From the NCBI GenBank assembly GCA_964434865.1, contig CAYSWV010000003.1, forward strand, positions 107,397-171,396: a DNA stretch of 64,000 bases, read 5' to 3'. This DNA is from CAYSWV01 sp964434865. GTDB lineage: Bacteria; Cyanobacteriota; Cyanobacteriia; Thermostichales; Thermostichaceae. The notes beneath the pieces are model-generated. The model had not been told where the DNA came from and did no database searches. It saw only the letters and a program-made list of their open reading frames with translations. The position numbers and the translations under genes are program-made. Of this stretch, positions 62,355 to 64,000 are shown in pieces (the first letter of the stretch is position 1; every line of letters starts with the position of its first letter).

Positions 62355-62855
62355 GTGTTTCGATCTAAGATTATTTATGGTCTTCTGATTCCCGTACTAA
62401 TTGTTCTCCCTGCTTGCCAAAGTGATTGGAAACAAGTACCTACTCATAGAATCTATCATCCAGGTGAAATGTTGCCAGGATTATCTCCGGAGACCCAAGC
62501 TGCATTTGTGATCCGAACCCCATCCGAGTGCGAAACTGTGTTGTCAACCCTGAGTTGTGATCAAATCAACTTTAACGAGTACAGCTTAATAGGTCGATTT
62601 ATTGAAGCGGGGGGCTGCGATCCGCCAGATATCCAGGCAAGGTTGCTGGTCAATCGTGATCAAACGACTTATCGTCACCACTTGAAGATCATTTTGAATG
62701 GTGAGTGTTTTGTTCTCTTTGCCGGCTGGGATTTATTTCTTGTCTCCAAAATCCCATCAAATGCGGACGTTATTTTTGAAACTCAAGAGGTGTATTCTGG
62801 TTTAACTCAGGTGGTCCATATCCTGTTTAAGCTTAGAGAGTCTTGGCGCCATTAA
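62355..62855 (+). CDS. Small lipoprotein, unknown function
   Basis: 166 residues. A hydrophobic signal ends LPAC with Cys21, so it is lipid-anchored. The mature part contains VIRTPSECETVLSTLSC and FIEAGGCDPPDIQARLL with three Cys, no recognised domain. GTG 62355 is preferred, since GGAG lies seven bases upstream; TTG 62349 is too close to that site. The next coding region follows immediately. Confidence 0.65.
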   Translation: MFRSKIIYGLLIPVLIVLPACQSDWKQVPTHRIYHPGEMLPGLSPETQAAFVIRTPSECETVLSTLSCDQINFNEYSLIGRFIEAGGCDPPDIQARLLVNRDQTTYRHHLKIILNGECFVLFAGWDLFLVSKIPSNADVIFETQEVYSGLTQVVHILFKLRESWRH

Positions 62856-62872
62856 GTGTATTCAAAGGTAGA

Positions 62873-63016
62873 GTGATTCAGTACTACGATAAGAGACAGT
62901 GGTCTCGTCCCGTCTTAACAGAAGAAGATGCGAGAATACACGAATGGTGGGATCAATTTGATCAATCTATTTGTCCTGCCAGAAGAGTTAACGCAAGTAA
63001 CGCAAGGACAGATTAG
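62873..63016 (+). other. 47-codon open frame, in frame with the following SUKH gene
   Basis: Opens at GTG 62873 and reads YYDKRQWSRPVLTEEDARIHEWWDQFDQ before a TAG at 63014. It lies in the same frame as the SUKH-TPR gene, which resumes after that single stop. The aromatic, charge-rich sequence is protein-like. Either a separate mini-gene or the head of a once longer SUKH protein with an in-frame stop. A duplicated GTAACGCAAG stretch just before the stop hints at a local change. Confidence 0.4.
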
Positions 63017-63046
63017 TTACTTTTGTATACGAGTGAGGTTAACAGA

Positions 63047-64000
63047 GTGTACAATTGGTTACCTGAAGCTATAGAGCAAGTCAAAGCAGTGGGCAGAAAG
63101 CATTCGATCAATTTTGAGTTTGAATTTGGATCGCCTGCCACTCATGCTCAGATTCGCAATGTCGAACAAGAATTGGGACTCACTTTACCACCTAGTTATA
63201 AGGCGTTTATCCAAGAATTTGGGGAGTCCCATCTCTTTATTCAACGAATTGAGCCAGATCCGTTTGGGATGGACGTTTATGAGGCATATGTGATAATTAA
63301 TTCTCTGTCAACTACTCCGCATCAGTGGATCACTCCTGAAGAAAAAGAGGGTAGTCCCACTTTCGAATTTGGAACTGTGTTTACCGGAACTGAACACCCT
63401 GATCTAGCTTTAGATTCCTATAGGACCACTGATTCTGAGTATCAAGTTATCCATATTGACCGCATATGGGAACCTCTTCCCTTTTTCAATTATCGAAGAC
63501 GTCCTCTAGCTAATTCTTTTTATCAGTGGATCCGAAGAATGTTTAATGTAGTTATAGAACATGAAGAAGATCCGTTATACTGGTCTCCACTTAACTTTAA
63601 TGAAACTTGGAGTACTTGGGATCAAGACGATTATCCGCCTTCAACACCTCTCTCTCAGGAAAAATGTGAAAGCTTGAACAAAGAATTAAGGAACACCTTA
63701 AGAGAGGCCCGGATCAAGCTGGCGGCCCAAGATTATCAAGGTGCTCTAGATTGCTACAATACCTATTTTCAAAAAGGGGTAAAAGGCTTGAAAATTTATC
63801 ACGAAAGAGGATTGGCTCGTAAATTAGGCGGGGATCCAGAAGGTGCTCTGGATGATTTTTCTCGTGTCATTAACTTCTGTGAAGGAGTGGTGCCAATCTA
63901 TGAATCCCTGCTTGAGCGTGCTCAGCTACATGAACGATTATTTAACATCAAAGGAGCCATTCAAGATTACAAGAAGGCAATTGAAAATTTTCAAAGACAT
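63047..64000 (+). CDS. SUKH (SMI1/KNR4)-TPR protein, 3' end beyond the window
   Basis: At least 318 residues, cut by the window edge. GTG start at 63047 with GAGG eight bases upstream. The N-terminal 130 residues match SMI1/KNR4 (SUKH-1): AQIRNVEQELGLTLPPSYKAFIQEFG at 36-61 and later YQVIHIDRIW. From about residue 220 TPR-like helix pairs follow (KLAAQDYQGALDCYNTYFQ, GDPEGALDDFSRVI, IKGAIQDYKKAI). SUKH proteins often act as immunity proteins of contact-dependent or secreted toxins, but no toxin gene is visible beside it here. The function is unknown. Confidence 0.78.
   Translation, partial: MYNWLPEAIEQVKAVGRKHSINFEFEFGSPATHAQIRNVEQELGLTLPPSYKAFIQEFGESHLFIQRIEPDPFGMDVYEAYVIINSLSTTPHQWITPEEKEGSPTFEFGTVFTGTEHPDLALDSYRTTDSEYQVIHIDRIWEPLPFFNYRRRPLANSFYQWIRRMFNVVIEHEEDPLYWSPLNFNETWSTWDQDDYPPSTPLSQEKCESLNKELRNTLREARIKLAAQDYQGALDCYNTYFQKGVKGLKIYHERGLARKLGGDPEGALDDFSRVINFCEGVVPIYESLLERAQLHERLFNIKGAIQDYKKAIENFQRH

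Noticed and set aside
62930..63076. 48-codon frame starting ATG at 62930
   Set aside because: It overlaps the start of the SUKH gene out of frame and lacks the protein-like pattern of the competing frame.
1..64000. CRISPR array, insertion sequence or prophage
   Set aside because: I found no spaced repeat series, no transposase-like protein and no phage gene; the repeats seen are two-copy local duplications.

Overview
The window is chromosomal DNA of a cyanobacterium. The diagnostic genes are psaF-psaJ-psaL (photosystem I subunits), ycf54 (chlorophyll cyclase partner), a lumenal cyclophilin of the CYP38/TLP40 type, and a small one-helix protein resembling the photosystem II factor Psb35. Several other genes belong to families found mainly or only in cyanobacteria. 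GATC is strikingly over-represented (about three times expectation in stretches counted by eye), while I noticed no copy of the classic HIP1 octamer. I cannot name the genus. The assembly has one 10-N gap (9759-9768). I saw no tRNA, rRNA, CRISPR array, insertion sequence or prophage.

Layout. 0-9.9 kb: GH57 glucan enzyme, exopolyphosphatase with an overlapping PIN-like gene, ycf54 with a helical-repeat gene, and three exported proteins (DUF1499, DUF2993, a GH26-like lipoprotein broken by the gap). 10-14.5 kb: hybrid histidine kinase, the psaF-psaJ-psaL cluster on the minus strand ending in a clear terminator, and divergent tsaD. 15.2-24.1 kb: a co-directional plus-strand block with a DUF389 membrane protein, an ABC ATPase with two paralogous permeases, a kinase-like protein with a degraded ATP-binding domain, an intact histidine kinase and a NarL-type regulator. 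24.3-28.1 kb: TetR regulator with a thioredoxin-fold gene and two operator-like palindromes, dnaN, and next to it a replication-origin candidate with at least seven perfect TTTTCCACA boxes and two TTATCCACA boxes. 28-37 kb: AI-2E family permease, TPR protein, RND efflux pair, queG.

37-45 kb is more accessory: small exported or membrane proteins, a four-repeat SPOR-like protein overlapping its partner, a 0.7 kb stretch without a convincing gene, and three glycosyltransferases probably working on surface polysaccharide. 45-54.4 kb: TauE/SafE permease, Ser/Thr kinase fused to a seven-blade WD40 propeller, two CRP-like sites in front of a small gene, convergent coaX and ribE, a membrane glycosyltransferase candidate, the CYP38-like cyclophilin, the Psb35-like gene and an RppB-like sensor kinase. 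54.4-64 kb: a Tat-exported PhoD phosphatase, MidA-type methyltransferase, hflX, class I aldolase, an esterase-like lipoprotein, a gamma-glutamylcyclotransferase family gene, a small lipoprotein, and a SUKH-TPR gene running off the end.

No wholly new multi-gene system is proven here. The best leads are the pseudo-kinase/kinase/regulator trio downstream of the twin-permease ABC transporter, the degenerate GH26-like lipoprotein, the RND pump with an altered proton relay, the paired CRP sites, and the oriC with an N-terminally extended DnaN.
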